From positions 13,425,001 to 13,489,000 of the forward strand of contig NC_064842.1 in the NCBI RefSeq assembly GCF_024166365.1: a stretch of 64,000 nucleotides of DNA, in the 5' to 3' direction. Below the pieces are notes generated by a model that worked only from the letters and a program-made list of their open reading frames with translations, ran no database searches and was not told the DNA's origin. The position numbers were made by a program, and so were the translations under genes. The DNA comes from Elephas maximus indicus. Its lineage: Eukaryota > Chordata > Mammalia > Proboscidea > Elephantidae. The number at the start of each line of letters is the position of its first letter. The first letter of the stretch is position 1. This document shows, one piece after another, positions 21,101 to 35,500 of the stretch.

Positions 21101-24100
21101 AAAAGTAACAAGTGTCTACTATCTAGGGATTCCCTACCCTCCTCTTCCCATCCCTGGTAACCACCATTGGACCTTGTTTTCTGTATATATACCTATTATT
21201 TTCTTATAAAAGTGCGATCATACAATATTTATCCTTTTGTGATTGACTTATTTCACAAAGCATAACGTCCTTCCAAGTTCATCCACATTATATTTTGAGA
21301 ACTCGTTGTTATTCTTTACAGCTGTGCAGTATCCCATTGTGTGTGTGCACCACGGTTTACCCATTCATCGGTCAATGGGCACTTAGGTTGTTTCCATCTG
21401 TTGCTATTGTGATTAGTGCTGCAATGCATAATAAAGATTTAATAAAATGCAAATTACACGTCATCTCTGGGGAGCAAGGGTCTAGAGGGGAGAACTGTGA
21501 AGTGAGGTTGGAAAGGTGAGATGGAGCCAAATCATGGAAGGTCTTAAATGCCTGGCTGGGTCCCAGCTTTAGCACTTGGCAGCCTGTGGCGTTTTAGGGT
21601 GGGGTGTTAACAGGGTAGAAAGTCCAACTTTCAGGAGTCATTCTTTCTTTTTTTTTTTTTTTTTGGCAATATTTTATTGTTTAGGTGAAAGTTTATAGAG
21701 CAAATTAGTTTCCCATTCAACAATTTACACACAGGTTGTTTCGTGACATTGGGTGCAAACCCCTGAATGTGTCAGCAGTCTTCCTTCTTCTCTGGGTTCC
21801 CCATGTCCATTCGCACAGTTTTCCTGCCTCTATTGCTCTTTTGGACTTTGCTTTTGGGCAGATGCTACCCTTTATGTCTCATATAGTTGATTGTTCTGAG
21901 GTGTGCAGTCCTCACTGGTGTTATTGTACATTTTATAGGCCTGTCTATTGTATGGCTATAATGTGATCTCTGGGAGTGATTTCACTTCCAAGTTTGAAGG
22001 GTGTCTCAGGGCCATGGTCTCAAGGGTTCCAATTTATTTTTTCTTGATGTTTTCCCCAAGGGGCTAGGAGCGTCTTGGTGCTACAGAGCTTGGGCACTCT
22101 CCTCTCCTAGCACACGCCCTTGCCTCCGTGCACCGCTGTGGTTTTAGCCGCAAGCTGTTACTTACCCATCTGTGAAATGGGAATAGTGGAGAGGTTTTCA
22201 TTTTGAGACCATAAAACCAAAAGGTGCCATTGGAGCCCAGGGCTGCCTCTTGTGGCTTCTCCATCTGTCTAGGAGTTAGGATCAGAGGAGAAGATCTCCA
22301 ACATCACCCTCACTGAGTCAATCCACAATATGACCTTTCTCCTGCCATTGTTTGTCCCAGTCGCAGTTTGACATTTTTCCTGTGGTTCAGCACTCTAAGT
22401 GCCCCATGAATCAAGGAGAATTGATACACCCCTCCAGATCCTCCAGGAGGTGAGGGAGGAGATTGCTGAGGAGAAGTCTGGACAGAGGTTGGCAGCTGAG
22501 GGCCAGACTCCACCTCCTCTCCTCCTGAGGGGTCTATGACTGCAGCAGGGATCAGAGGAGGAGGGGTGGAGTTAACTGTGATTGGGGGATGGCAGCCATG
22601 AGGAGCTACCTCTGCTGGAGGGCTAGGAGGTAAGAACTCAAAAGGTAGTCGGAAATGGGGGCCATGGGCCCAGCTGGGTGCAGAGCTAAAACCGCAGCAG
22701 GCTGCTTTCTTTGGTCCAGGGCAGCTGAGGAAAGGAAGGTGGCTCAGCTGCTGGGGCAGGGACTCCCTTTGGAGAGTTGTGTAGTTGCCACAAAGTTCTG
22801 AGTGTGGACATCAAGCCAGGGCCTCTTTCTCCCCCTTCCTTGCTGCCTTTTACCCTTGTAGCCCTCTGCTGGAGGAGAAGCAGGAGAAAGAGAAGGCAAG
22901 GGGAAGGGGACGCAGGGTTTGGTACTTCTCTCTTGCTCACAGTTCTGATGTACAGTTTACCAAAGGCGGCTGAAGACCTTTGTGGTACTGGGGGCGGGGG
23001 ATGTGAGTAGAGCTGAGGATCTTCACCCTTCCCTCTGAGTCGTTGTCGGCTGCTGTCGAGTTGGCCCCCTACTCACAGTGACCCCACGCACGGCAGGATC
23101 AGACCATTGGGGTCTGTAGGGCTGATTCTCAGACCTTTCCTCCTAGCCTGTCTTAGTCTGGAAGCAAAGCTGAGACCTGCTCAGCACTGTTGTAACAGTG
23201 CACAAGCCTCCACTGGCAGACGGGTGCTGGCAGCACATGAGGTGCGCTGGTCTGGAATCGAACCCTGGCCTCCCGCCTGGAAGGGGAGAATCCTACCACT
23301 GAACCACCGCTGCCTCACTTCCCACTCCTGGAGCCTGGTCAGAGTGAGAAGTGATTGCACATGGGTGGGGAGCTCCAGCTGCGGGGTGTTCTTTTCTGGG
23401 CTGCTGCCAAGCTGTGAACTGAGTAACATCAGTGGCCGCCCAAGGTGACTCATCGGCCACCACCTCGCAGGCCTGGCTTAGCCAGTGGCGGGGTGTGCAC
23501 TTCCTCTAGAGATCCTCCTCCGTGCCAGCTCCAGAGGGGGTGTCCCTCTGTTGGCCCTTCAGGGGTTCCTTCCCCCCGCCTCCCTTCGAAGGCTGAGAGG
23601 GTGCGGCTGCCGTCCCTCACTGGGCTGCCCAGGAGCTGAACTTCCACCAGCATTTATCCCTTCAGGGTGGCGCTCACAGTCGGCTGGAGACTTGTTAAAA
23701 TGCCATTGTCTCAAGAAGAGTAAATTTAGCTAGAAGCAGCCTTCAAGACCTTGGTCCCTTTATCTTTTATCTAGCTGTCGTCATGGAAAACAAAGGAACA
23801 AAGTGCTCATGAATGAGACACAGGACAGGAACGTTTTGAGAGAGAAGGGTGTCTTAACCTCGGCACTATTGACATGTTGGGCCAGATGATTCTTTGTTGT
23901 AGGGGACTGTGCTGTGTATTGTAGGGGACTGTCCTATGTATGGAGGGGATGTCCTATGTATTGTAGGGGACTGTCCTGTGTATGGAGGGGACTGTCCTGT
24001 GTATGGAAGGGACTGTCCTGTGTATGGAGGGGGCCGTCCTGTGTATGGAGGGGGCCGTCCTGTGTATGGAGGGGGCCTTCCTGTGTATGGAGGGGGCCAT

Positions 24101-26520
24101 TCTGTGTATGGAGGGGGCCGTCCTGTGTATGGAGGGGGCTGTCCTGTGTATTGGAGACGTTTTGAGTCTCTGCACTTGACCTTCCATCTCCCTGAAAGCG
24201 CTCCCCAACCTACCTCCACCCAGGTGCCTCTGGCCCCAGTCCAAGCTCCCCTGGCCCCAGGTCCCCGTATCCCACCCTTCCTCCAGCCCCAGGCTACCCT
24301 GTTCAGACTGGACTCCTAGTGCTGACCACCATCAGTTGTAATTACCTTCTTGTGTCTGTCCCCACACACGATGGCCAACCAAGAGCAGAGCCCTCCCTCT
24401 CCACACCCAGTTTGTTGCTGGAGGGGTGAATGACAGACATGTGAACCTGAGGCCAGCTTGCAGAAGAATGGATACACACTGCAGTGGAGCTGAGGCAGGG
24501 ACAGAGGTGTTCAGAGGCTCGCACCAGTGACAGGCTAGGCAGGCCACGGGAAATGGCAGTGACAGAGTACAGGGTCCTGAGGCCCTGGGAAGCCATCTGG
24601 GAAGGCGGGGGCTGGCACTGGGCTTCAGCTGTGCTCCTTCTCCAAAATGAAAAACTTCCCCCGCCTGTGTTTAGAATTGAGAGGGAGAGAGAGAGAGTGA
24701 GTGTGTATGTGTGTGTGTAAATTCGCATCTGCTTCCCTGTGCAGGCTGCTGGGCTGAAGCTGCCCCAGACAAGTCCCTGCCTCATGGAATTCCATTCCGC
24801 GGGGACTGTCTGCAAGTAAACAGGCAGCGATGCTCTGATGTGACAAAGCTACAACAGGACAGGCATGAGGAAGGCCCAGAAGGCTATCCTGCATTCCTTG
24901 GGTGACTTCCCACCTCTGCCTCACTTCCTGTTTGTGAAGGAAAGACAGAAATAGTAGAAGGGAAAGGAGAAAACACACAACAAATATTATGCTGTCCTCG
25001 TAGGAAGACTTCCAACAGCCACCAATGTTAGTACCCAGTGCCTTCTGCTCTCCTTGGAGGGCCCCAGCTGACCTTCCTGACACAGACACGGACTAGAGGA
25101 GTGTGGCTCTGGAAATTTACTGACATGGCCCTGTGTGAATTACCTTTTCAGAAGAGGGTTCTGGAGCTTAAAGGAGCCATTCATAAGCTCTGTTTATGAA
25201 CACTCTGTGCTCAAAGGAAGGGCTGGGAGTGCCCCTTGTTGCAGGGGTCCTGGCTGGGTGCTTACGTGTGGAGCAAAGGCTGCGTACCCCTGGTGTGCTC
25301 TCAGGGAGACACCCGGGGGCTGGCCCAGGTGGAAAGTTATTTTTCCCCGAGACAATTAAACCTTTTTATCAAGGTAGGTCCAGATTGTGTGAGACTGGAA
25401 GGTGAGGTGGCTCCAAAAATCCGACTCAGGCCTCCTTTCCCAATTAGAAGGGGAGGAGAGTCTGAGCGTGGGCAGGACTCCCTTGGGGCCGTGAGCTGAA
25501 GGAGCTTAAGTGATTCAAGGGGTGCTTGAGGGTGGGCCAGAGGGAAGCTCGCTATATAGTTGTTGAACAATTGACTACATTAATAAATGGATACCCTTCT
25601 GCCATGGGCTCAAAAACAGGGTAAAAATCTCTATAGAACCCCCAGCCAAGGTAGCTGGGAGAAAAACTATCAGATTGCAGCCTCGGAGGAGGGGGAGCCG
25701 GTTTGGCTCCTAAAGGACCCCTTGTGTTTTGTTACGTGAGGAGACAAAGCAGAGAAGAGGCTGTGAAGCCGGCCTCACGCCAGGGACCAGCAGTTCCCAG
25801 GCCCCCTGAGCCAGTACAAAAGAGAAGTGGAGACGACCAGGGCAGGACTATCCACAGTCCCAGCCAGAGATTCGGTCAGGCTGGCGGATGGCGGATGGTG
25901 GGTGGGGGGCTGCTCCACCACTTCAAGGGCCACTCTTAGGTTCTGAGTAAATGCGTTGGTCTCTACAGCCCCACCAGTGCCTGCTTGTTACGTTTACCTC
26001 TTTATTTGGACCTCTTTTACTGCATAGGATGGAGTCCTGGTGGCGTGGTGGTTAAAGCGATCAGCTGCTAACCAAAAGGTTGGTGGTTTGAAACCACCCA
26101 CGGCTCCAAAGGAGAGAGATGTGGTAGTCTGCCTCAGTAGAGATTTACAGCCTTGGAAACCCTGTGGGGTTGCTCTAAGTTGGAATCGACTGGACGTCAG
26201 CGGGTTTAGCTTTTTTGCGTCCTGCACAGGGAGCAGTGGTGGCTCAGTGGTAGACGTCTCACCTTCCATGCAGGAGACCCTGGTTCCATTCCTGGCCAAT
26301 GAACCTCACACATGTCCACCACCGTCTGTCAGCGGAGGCTTGTGTGTTGATGTGGATGCTGAACAGGTTTCATCTGAGCTTCCAGACTGAGAAGGACTAG
26401 GAAGAAAGTCCTGGCAATCCACGTCTGAAAAATCAGCCATTGGAAACCCTATAGAGCACCCTTCTGCTCTGACATAACGTGGTCACCGTGGGTCAGAGTC
26501 GATCCAATGGCAGCTTGTTT

Positions 26521-26551
<31 letters not shown>

Positions 26552-29500
26552 TTGGTGCTTTCAAAGAGTTTGCAGGAGCTCAGAATGAGGAGACAGGCCA
26601 CATATACACTTAGTGGGGCCACGGTCCTTCCCACATGTCACCCCATGTGCACACTGTGGCTCCCCTCCCTCGTCACTCTCACCGCAGTCCTGCCAACCGC
26701 CGTCAGCCCTCACTTTCCAGGGCAGGATTGCCAAATGTGGCTGGTGTTTGGCACGTAAGGCACCCTCGGTCAAGACTTAACCTCTGAGGGCTTTCCATGT
26801 TTCCTCCCATTTAATTCTCGACTCTAAGACCATTTCCTACTGTTATCCCCATTTTAGACACACACACAGGCACAGAGAGAGTAAATAGTTGGCCCAAAGT
26901 CAGAGCCAGGATTTGAACTCCGTGTTCTGGCTCTCATGTTTCTTAACCTTTTGGGGGTAGATATGGGAGGAAAAGGAACCCTGGTGGCACAATGGTTAAG
27001 CGCTCGGCTGCTAACCGAAAGATCAACTGGTCAAACCCAACAGCCACTCCACGGGAGAGAAGACCTGGCAATGTCCTTCTGTAAAGATTTCAGCCCAGGA
27101 AACCCCATGGGGGCAGTTCTGCTCTGTCCTCTAGGGTCACTATAAGTTGAATCAATGCAATGGCACACAACAACATGAGAGACAAATCTGACTTCCCTTC
27201 CTAGAAAAATACAGATATTCACATACATGCAAAATTTGTGTAAAATGTTCAGGGTTCTAGAGCCCTGAAGCCCGTCCTGGACCCCTGGCTTCCGTTTCTT
27301 CATCTGATCTGAGCAACTGTCTGAGGATAAATTAAAACAAAACAACAAAAAAAGCTGCCATCAAGTCAACTCTCCACAGGGTTTCCAAGGAGTGCCTGGT
27401 AGATTTGAACCACTGACCTTTTGGCTAGCGGCCAAACTCTTAACCACTACACCACCGTGGCTCCTGTCTGAGGATGGGCCTTGTTATTACCTCCCTTCCA
27501 CAGCTGAGAAAACATAGATTCAGATAAATTTAGGAACTTAATTTTTTAAATAAATAATTACTTCTTTAAATAAATTTCAGTAATTTTTAAAATTTTAATC
27601 TAAAATAGAATTATAAAAAATAATTTAAATAATATAAAATAGGAAGTCAAGTTCACACAACAACTACTAGCTCAGGTCAAATTCAGGTCCTCTGGCCGCA
27701 AGTCCAGTGCCCCTCCCTCCTTAACCTCTGGGGAGGTGGCTGGAGGAGGTCTTTCCACTTCACTCCCTTCTAGTTTCGTGATGGCTTGAAGACACAGTGT
27801 GGCTGGGGGTGTCCGCAGAGCCATTTACCCTGTGCTTATCAGCCTGGGAACTGGCAGCAAAGGTACGCCACCCCTTTGAGGTCCTCACAGTGACCAGGCA
27901 CGTCAGCCATATGGTACTCGGTCCTCTGCCCTACCCGGCTGACCTGTGCCCTGCCCCGGTGCCGCACCCACTGGGTTTGCCAGTCTGCTCCCAGCTTGGT
28001 GCCGGCAGAGCAGTGCCTGGGCTGTGAGTGTTGCACTTGTTCCTTGGACTAGTGAGAATGGAAGGGCCTGGTGATCTGCTTCCATAAAGATTACAGCCAA
28101 GAAAACTCTACGAGGCACTTCTACTTTATGACACATGGGCTCACCATGAGTCAGAATCCACTCAACAGCAACGGGCTTGGTTTTGCATTTTTTTCTTTTT
28201 TAGGATTTTTTTTTTAGGCTGCCCCTACTTGCATGAGGCTGGTGAGGCACTCAGGTGGGTTTTTCCTAGACCGGAGGTAGGGCAGAAAGCCTTCCTAGCC
28301 TCTCGGGCCTGTACGGGTTAAGTGTCTTCAGGACAGAAAGGAGAGGACAGAGCCTAAGTGGGCGTGGGGGAAGCCCAAATGCAGGAATGGGCCAGTCTGT
28401 TGAGTCTGCGGTTAGGGCCCCGACTGGGTGACTCAGGAATCTCTGAGCAGGGCCGTGTCCTCTGCGTTCAGCAGTGGACATGTTCAGCAGCATGCTGCTG
28501 AAAGACGATGTCACTGGCAGCCAGAGAGACCCAGCGTCTTTCCAAAGGATGTACAGATAGCAGCCCTGACACATGGCCCTGCTTACGTCCAGGGCACTGG
28601 ACAGCCTGGGGCAGGCATTCAGGCTGGCTGTGTTCTGGAGATTGTAAGGCTCCCAGGATGAGAAGGGCAGATGAGAGGTGGTGAGTCAGAGCTTTTGAGT
28701 AATTCAGTTGGTATTTGTTGTATTTGCATACGCCTCGCCTCATTCCACAGAGAAATTAAGGCCTGACCCAGAAGTGCACACACAATAAAACCGGGTACTG
28801 TAAAGAAAAGCGATCCTTTGCAAAGACAAACGAGGAAGAAGAGGGTATCAAACCCCAGAGAGGAAGGAAAGGCATAGATGCTGTCAGAAGGACCCAGGGC
28901 TGCTAGAGGTGTGTCCTGCATTGAGTGTCAATGCTCCGCCAGCTGAGGAAGGCTCCCTGTGCTCCCCCCTAGGGAAGGCCAGCTCCTGGCTGGCAACCCA
29001 GCTTCCTGCAGAACCTACCAGGGTGAACTAGCAGCAAAATGTACCCCTCGTCAACTAACTCAGCATTGCCAACGGACTCCGTGGAACAATGGCCGTGTGA
29101 GCTGCCACAAGGAGAGTTTTAGGGTCAAACAAGTTTGGGAAACTTGTGTGTTATGCACACTGTCTCCTCCCCCCAAGGGTCGTAGTGTGTATTTGCATTT
29201 GAAAAGCTCTGAGCAGCCTTCGCCAGTAACCTGGTTGTTATTGGTGGCTCCTTCTCATGGCGACCCCATGTACAGTGGTACGGAATGCTACCTAATCCTT
29301 CACTGCAGATCAGATCATTGTGATTTTTCATTGGCTGAGTTTTGGAAGTAGATCGCTAAGTCTTTCTTCCTAGTCTGTCTTAGTCTGGAAGCTCTGCTGA
29401 AACTGTTTGGTATCATAGCAACACGCAAGCCTCCACTGACAGACAGGTGGTGGCTGCGCACTAGGTACCTTGGCCAGGAGCCGAACCTGGGTCTCCAGCA

Positions 29501-32500
29501 TGGAGGGTGAGAATTCCACCACTAAGCCACCACGCCCCCCATCTTAACCTACTTAACTTTGCATTTCCCAAACTTACTTGACCACAGAACCCTCTTCTCA
29601 AGGAATGCCTGTTAACTTCTTGAGGAACTAGTTTCTACAGAACATACTTGGGGGAACTTTGGAATAATTGAATTGGTTGGCTGTTTGGTCGTATTGAATA
29701 TGGACCAGTTATTATGGAGAAGCTGTATCCAAAATAATGATTTTCATTTTAGCATAACTGATATTAAGCTACTCTTTTGTACTTTAGGTAACTGACATAA
29801 GCAATTTCAACTGAGGGCTTTCCTTAACCAGTTGCCATCAAGTCCATTCTGACTCATGTCGACTCCATGTGTGTCAGAGTAGAACTGTGCTCCAGGGTTT
29901 TCAATGGATTTTTTATATACATTTTAATTATTATAGTTTTAATATCTGATAGAGCTAGACTTCCTTTTTAGATTTTTTTTCTGCGTATGCTTTGTGTTTA
30001 TTTTTCCCTATAAGCTTTAGAATCAGCTATATTCCAAATGTTAAAAAATATTTATTGGTACCTTTTTGAAATCACATTAAATTTATAGAATAACTTAAGG
30101 GAAATGGCATTTTTATGACGTGGAATTTTTTTAGGCACCCCAAATCCAAACCTGTTGCCGTCGAGCCGATTCTGACTCATAGCAACCCTGTAGGACAGAG
30201 TAGAACTGCCCCATAGGGTTTCCAAGGCTGTAATCTTTATGGAAGCAGACGGCCACATCTTTCTCCCACAGAGCGGCTGGTGGGTTTGGACTGCCGACCA
30301 TTCTGTTAGCAGCCAAGGGCTTAACCATTGCACCAACAGGGCCACTTTTTTAAATGGGGTAAATGATTGTCTCAGCCCCTCCAGGAAGGTTTGCACTATG
30401 GAGTCAGTGAGAGAAAACAGAAGATACCAGGAACTCCTCAGTTCCAGCCCACCTTCGTCCAGATATTCCAGTCCCCTAGACAGTGTCTCTGCTCTGAAAT
30501 AAGAGAGTGAACAAAGATGGAAAGGCTAATCACAGTGTAACCAAGTATAAACAGATGCTGTACCTGGGCCAGAACAATTGGAAAACCTACCACAAGAGGA
30601 AGGGGTGAGCTTTGTGGTACAGGCATGTTATTCGAGACTGTCCCCTGAGGTTACCAAGGTCTAGGTGACCATCCACCCTCGTCTCTGCCAAAGGTTTCTT
30701 GTATGGCTGGAGAGCAGAGCTGAAAAAATGAACATGGGGAAAAATATTTCCTAAAGTCCAGAGTCTTCCACAGATACACCCTTTTAAAACCTATAGAAAG
30801 AACTGCATGCCCAGATCTTTCATTCCCCAGCCCCATCTGTGTGGCAACAATTGGGAGAGACCTTGGCCCCTGGAAAGCACAGCTGGGGCTTCACTGCAGG
30901 TAAAGCTGGAGAGCCATAGGGGTTTGCAGAGTTCATTCTGTCCTCTGGCCCAGTCTGAACTAGGCCGGATTTTATCCAGACCGGAATGTAACTGACCCAA
31001 ACAGGTTTTGATGGGAGGGGACTCTTTTGCCTTTAGCAAGGTCACCTCTGCAGGAGAAGTCACTGAGAATTAAATACTAGAGGAAGGTTTTCATAAGTCA
31101 CTTTAAGGAAAGTGGATTCCAACACCCAAGAGGTTCAGATCCCTGAATCCTCCGCCAGGGAAGGGGAAGTAATTGGGGTGACAGCTGATGACGAGGTTGT
31201 GTGACAGATTTCTGAGGGGGGGAAAACCCTCATGGGCATGTGGACCATCTGGACGAGGTGGCTGGAGGTTTACGAGAGAACACCATGTGGCCCAGAGGCT
31301 GAAACACAATCAAGTCACCTCTCAAGGGCAAAACTCCCCAGGTTAATGTCCTAGCGGGTGGTGAATTAGAAATTGACTCCAGCCTATTTTTCAAGGACAC
31401 CAGTTAGGTTAGAGATTAAAAGCACGTGCTTTGTCACTGATTAGCTGGGACCTTTGGGTAAGCCATTCCACCTCCTTAAACTTCAGTTTCTTCAACTATG
31501 AAATGAGGTGATAGTAGCAGCCACCCGGAATAGTTTCTCGATGATGAAGTAACTCACTGATGCCCCTGAATGAAGCCCTCAGTGCAGGGCCTGGCACGAA
31601 GCAAGCCTTCGTGAAGGTAAACAGTCGCCAGCTGTTGTTATTGAGAAAGCTTAAGCTATTGTTAGTGAGAAACTTATATGAGCAAATATTAAATAAAAGA
31701 GATTGCCTGGGTGAGGTCACTTGCTGACTGATTTTGCTGATGCGGTGAGGGAGAGGGTTAAGGAATCAGAATAATGAAATAGATTTCAGATGCTGCCAAG
31801 ACGTTCTCCTGGAGGCCTCCAAATCTCCCTCAACTCCAGATTTCGGAGAACTGATGAAAAACTTACGGACTTTTGTCAAATGCACACGATTCTTGCTGCT
31901 TCTTACGTTTCCTCTGACCTTGGCGTTGGGATCTTGCAATGGCAGGCCCTCTTCCAATTGCTCTAGTGAACTCTGCTGCATTGACTAGGTGATGAGTTTA
32001 ATATTTCATGAGCCGGTGAGTACCGTTGTTGTTAGGTGCCATGGAGTCAGTTCCGACTCATAGCGACCCTATTGTACAATAGAACAGAACACTGCCGGGT
32101 CCTGCTCCATCCTCGCCATCATTGTTATTCTTGAGCCCATTGTTGCAGCCACTGTGTCAATCCATGTCATTGAGGGTTGCCCTCTTTTTCACTGACCCTC
32201 TACTTTACCAAGCATGATGTCCTTCTCCAGGGACTGGCCCCTCTGATAACATGTCCAAAGTAAGTGAGATGAAGTCTTTCCATTCTTGCTTCTAAGGAGC
32301 ATTCGGGCTGTACTTCTCCCAGCAGTTCATGGGTGTTACCCACTGCTGTCGGTTCCAACTCATAGCGACCCCATAGGACAGAGGAGAACTGCTCCATAGG
32401 GTTTCCGAGGAGCGCCTGGTGGATTCAAACTGCCAGCCTTTCGGTTGACAGCTGTAGCTCTTAACCACTGGGCCACCAGGGTTTCCCCATGGGTATTAGG

Positions 32501-35500
32501 TTATTAAAATGCAACATAGCGTTTAAGGAAGCTGCCAGCTGTTTCCCTTGAGTTTTAAATTTGAATTGCAGTTGGCTATTTTATGCCTGGGGGGAGCCCT
32601 GGTGACGCAGTGGTTAAGAGCTCGGTTGCTAACCAAAAGGTCAGCAGTTCAAGTCCGCCAGCCACTCCTGGGAGACCCTATGAGGCAGTTCTGCTCTGTC
32701 CTGTGGTGTCACTATGAGTTGGAATCAACTCGACGGCCATGGGACTGGGGTTTGGGTATCCCTAGGGGGTGTCTGCTTAGTTAAAGGAATCCGGTAGTCT
32801 TAACCAAAAGAAATCTTTCCTAAGGCAGGTTTTTTAAACCAAATCCGGGATTTGGATTCAGAGGCTTTGCATGGGAGACCTGCCAACTCCCTACCATATG
32901 AACTTCCTGAGCTTCAGCTTCTTCATCACCAAAAAAAGGTGATAATAGCAAAGCTAATCATCTCATAAGATTTCTGTGAGGATCAAATAAGACATGTAAA
33001 ATATTCCTTTCAAACTGCCAAGTATTATATAAATGTTAGCTACTTACGAGTTTTTTTTATTCTCGTTGGTAGAAAGAGCCCAGGACTAGAGGTTGAGAGG
33101 CCCGGGTTCTGATTCCTGCTACGTTCCTTCCCAAATGCAAGTAACCCTGTCTCTTAGAACCACAGGCTCATCTAGGGAACATCTAGGCTAGGGATCCTTC
33201 CCAAGGAAACAAATTGGCAAGGGATTTTTTTAAAAAGGCAATCCTCTGCAAAGGGCAGGTGGAGATGAGGCCTTGCTCTCGCCGGGTCTGCAGGAGAAAT
33301 GTGTCTGCAAGGTGGAGGAACAACCTGGAAGCCTGACAGCATGACCACTGATTTCTGGGACACGGCAGTAGCACCCAGGTCTGGTGGTAAGTGGTAATCT
33401 GAGCTCAGTGCACGGTCAGCACTGACTTAGACGTATGGCCCACAAAATAAATAGCACCAGTACCTGAAGCCAAAGCTTCGTGCATTCTGTCACAGTCACT
33501 GTCCCATGAATAGCCGTGTGGTCAGTTGTGACCTCTGAGACTACGAAAGCCATTGACCCATCCGGTCCTGCAGACACATGCGTGTAAAAAAAAACAAAAA
33601 ATACCCCAGACCTTTGGCCGTCGAGTGGATTCCGACTCATAGCAACCCTAAAGGACAGAGTAGAACTGCCCCATAGGGTTTCCAAGGAGCGCCTGGTGGA
33701 TTCTAACTGCTAACCTTTTGGTTAGCAGCCATAGCTCTTAACCACTACGCCACCAGGGTTTCCACCTGTACACACACAGTGTAAAAGTGGTCACCGGCAC
33801 CCAGAACAGAGGGTGTTAAGGTGGCCGCCCCTGGACTCAGACAGAGCCAGCTGTCATGAGGATGGTCCAGGATTTGACGGGAGACAGGAAGTGTGGGTGT
33901 AACTGGCTCCCGGACTTACGTGGCTGAAATACCTGCACTTGGGCCCATTTTATCCATAAGGCTTTGCTGCCTCCATGTGTTGACAGGGTCAAATCAAAGC
34001 ATTTTTCAAGATTCCTAGAAAATTTCAAGTAAGCTCAAGAAAAATATGGACCATAGGCACACCCAGAACCTCAAAGAAGGACTAAAGTCAGGAGAAGACG
34101 TGATGGCAGAGGCAGAGGAATAGACTGAAAAGGAGGATGTCATGACCCGGGAACAAGGATGGATGGTCCCCTGAGGCCGAGTGAAAGTGATGGGTGCTCA
34201 GAAAACACCTGAAGGTCGTCTGTTTTATTGACAGCCTGGCAGTCGGGCTCTTCTGGGGTCCTTAAATTTCTCCCAAAGCTCCTTGTTTTCAACATGTCAC
34301 AAAGAGTGTCCAGTGTGACTCATATAAAGTCCTTGTCCTTGTTGTTGTTAGGTGATGTCGAGTCAGTTCATAGCGACCCTATGCACAACAGAACAAACAC
34401 CACCGGGTCCTGCACCATCCTTACAGTCGTCGTTATGCTTGAGCTCATGGTTGCAGCCACTGTGTCAATCCACCTCGTTGAGGGTCTTCCTCATTTCTGC
34501 TGACCCTGTACTCTGCCAAGCATGATGTCCTTCTCCAGGGACTGAGTCCTAGTTGACACAAAAAGCATGTCACTGAGATCTCTAGGGGATGTTGTCAGCT
34601 GCCGTCAAATCGGCCCCCAACTCGTGGCGACCCCATCGTGGGTCCATGCACAACGGAATGAAACGCTGCCCAGTCCTGCGCCATCTTCATAATCAGTTGC
34701 ACGTCAGCCTGTTGGGATCCATAGGGTTTTCACTGGCTGATTTCCAGAAGTAGACCTCCAGGCCTTTCCTCCTAGTTCATCTTAGTCTAGAAGCTCTGCT
34801 GAAACCTGCTCAGCGTCACAGCAACATGCAAGCCTCCACTGACAGGTTGTAACTGTCCATGAGGTACCTTGGCTGGGAATCGAACCCGGGTCTCCCTCAT
34901 GGGAGGTGAGAATCCCACCACTGCCTTCTGACAGATACGAATGCCCTGCTTTTTAAACGTTCACGTGTAGCCGTTTAACTGTTGGCGGTGTACATTAACC
35001 TCTCTAAGCCTTGTTATACACGACTTTAACATGGAGATTTTAACAGTACTGCCTTGGCCCTCAGAGAGCTGCTGTGAAGAATAAACAAGATAATGAACCT
35101 GAAGCTCTTAAAACAGTGCTTGGCACCCAGGAAAAAAAAGAAAAAAAACTTTGTTTGTTTGTTTGTTTTTAAGGCTTGATAAATGATGGTTATTCCCCAA
35201 GGTCTCCTAATAGTAAAGTAGCAGGAACTCATACCTCAGGTTAAGCGTAAGAAAATAGGAACATTAGCAGTTCATGTAACCGAAAGTCCAAAGTAGGTCT
35301 GGCTTCAGGCACGGCTTGATTCAGGAACCCTAGCGATGTCACTGGGACCTGGCCTCTCCACCCACCTCTCAGCCTCTTTCTCTGAGTTGGCTCCCTGTCA
35401 CAGAAGCAAGACAGCTTCCACAGCAACAGACCACACGTTTCTACAGACTCAAGGCAGAGAAGAGGGCACCTGTCCGCTCTCCCAGGAGCCCCAGTAAAAG

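Larger units (their letters stand above)
18808..21440. repeat. L1 insertion bounded by a 17-bp target duplication
   Basis: atgcataataaagactt at 18808-18824 and atgcataataaagattt at 21424-21440 differ at one base and enclose the L1. Confidence 0.8.

Noticed and set aside
23899..24155. Regular repeats resembling a CRISPR array
   Set aside because: The units are contiguous with no unique spacers, and the host is a mammal.
23866..24319. Repetitive protein frames (VYGGGRP-type and others) on both strands
   Set aside because: They come from a 21-bp minisatellite without stops, with no promoter, splice sites or conservation.
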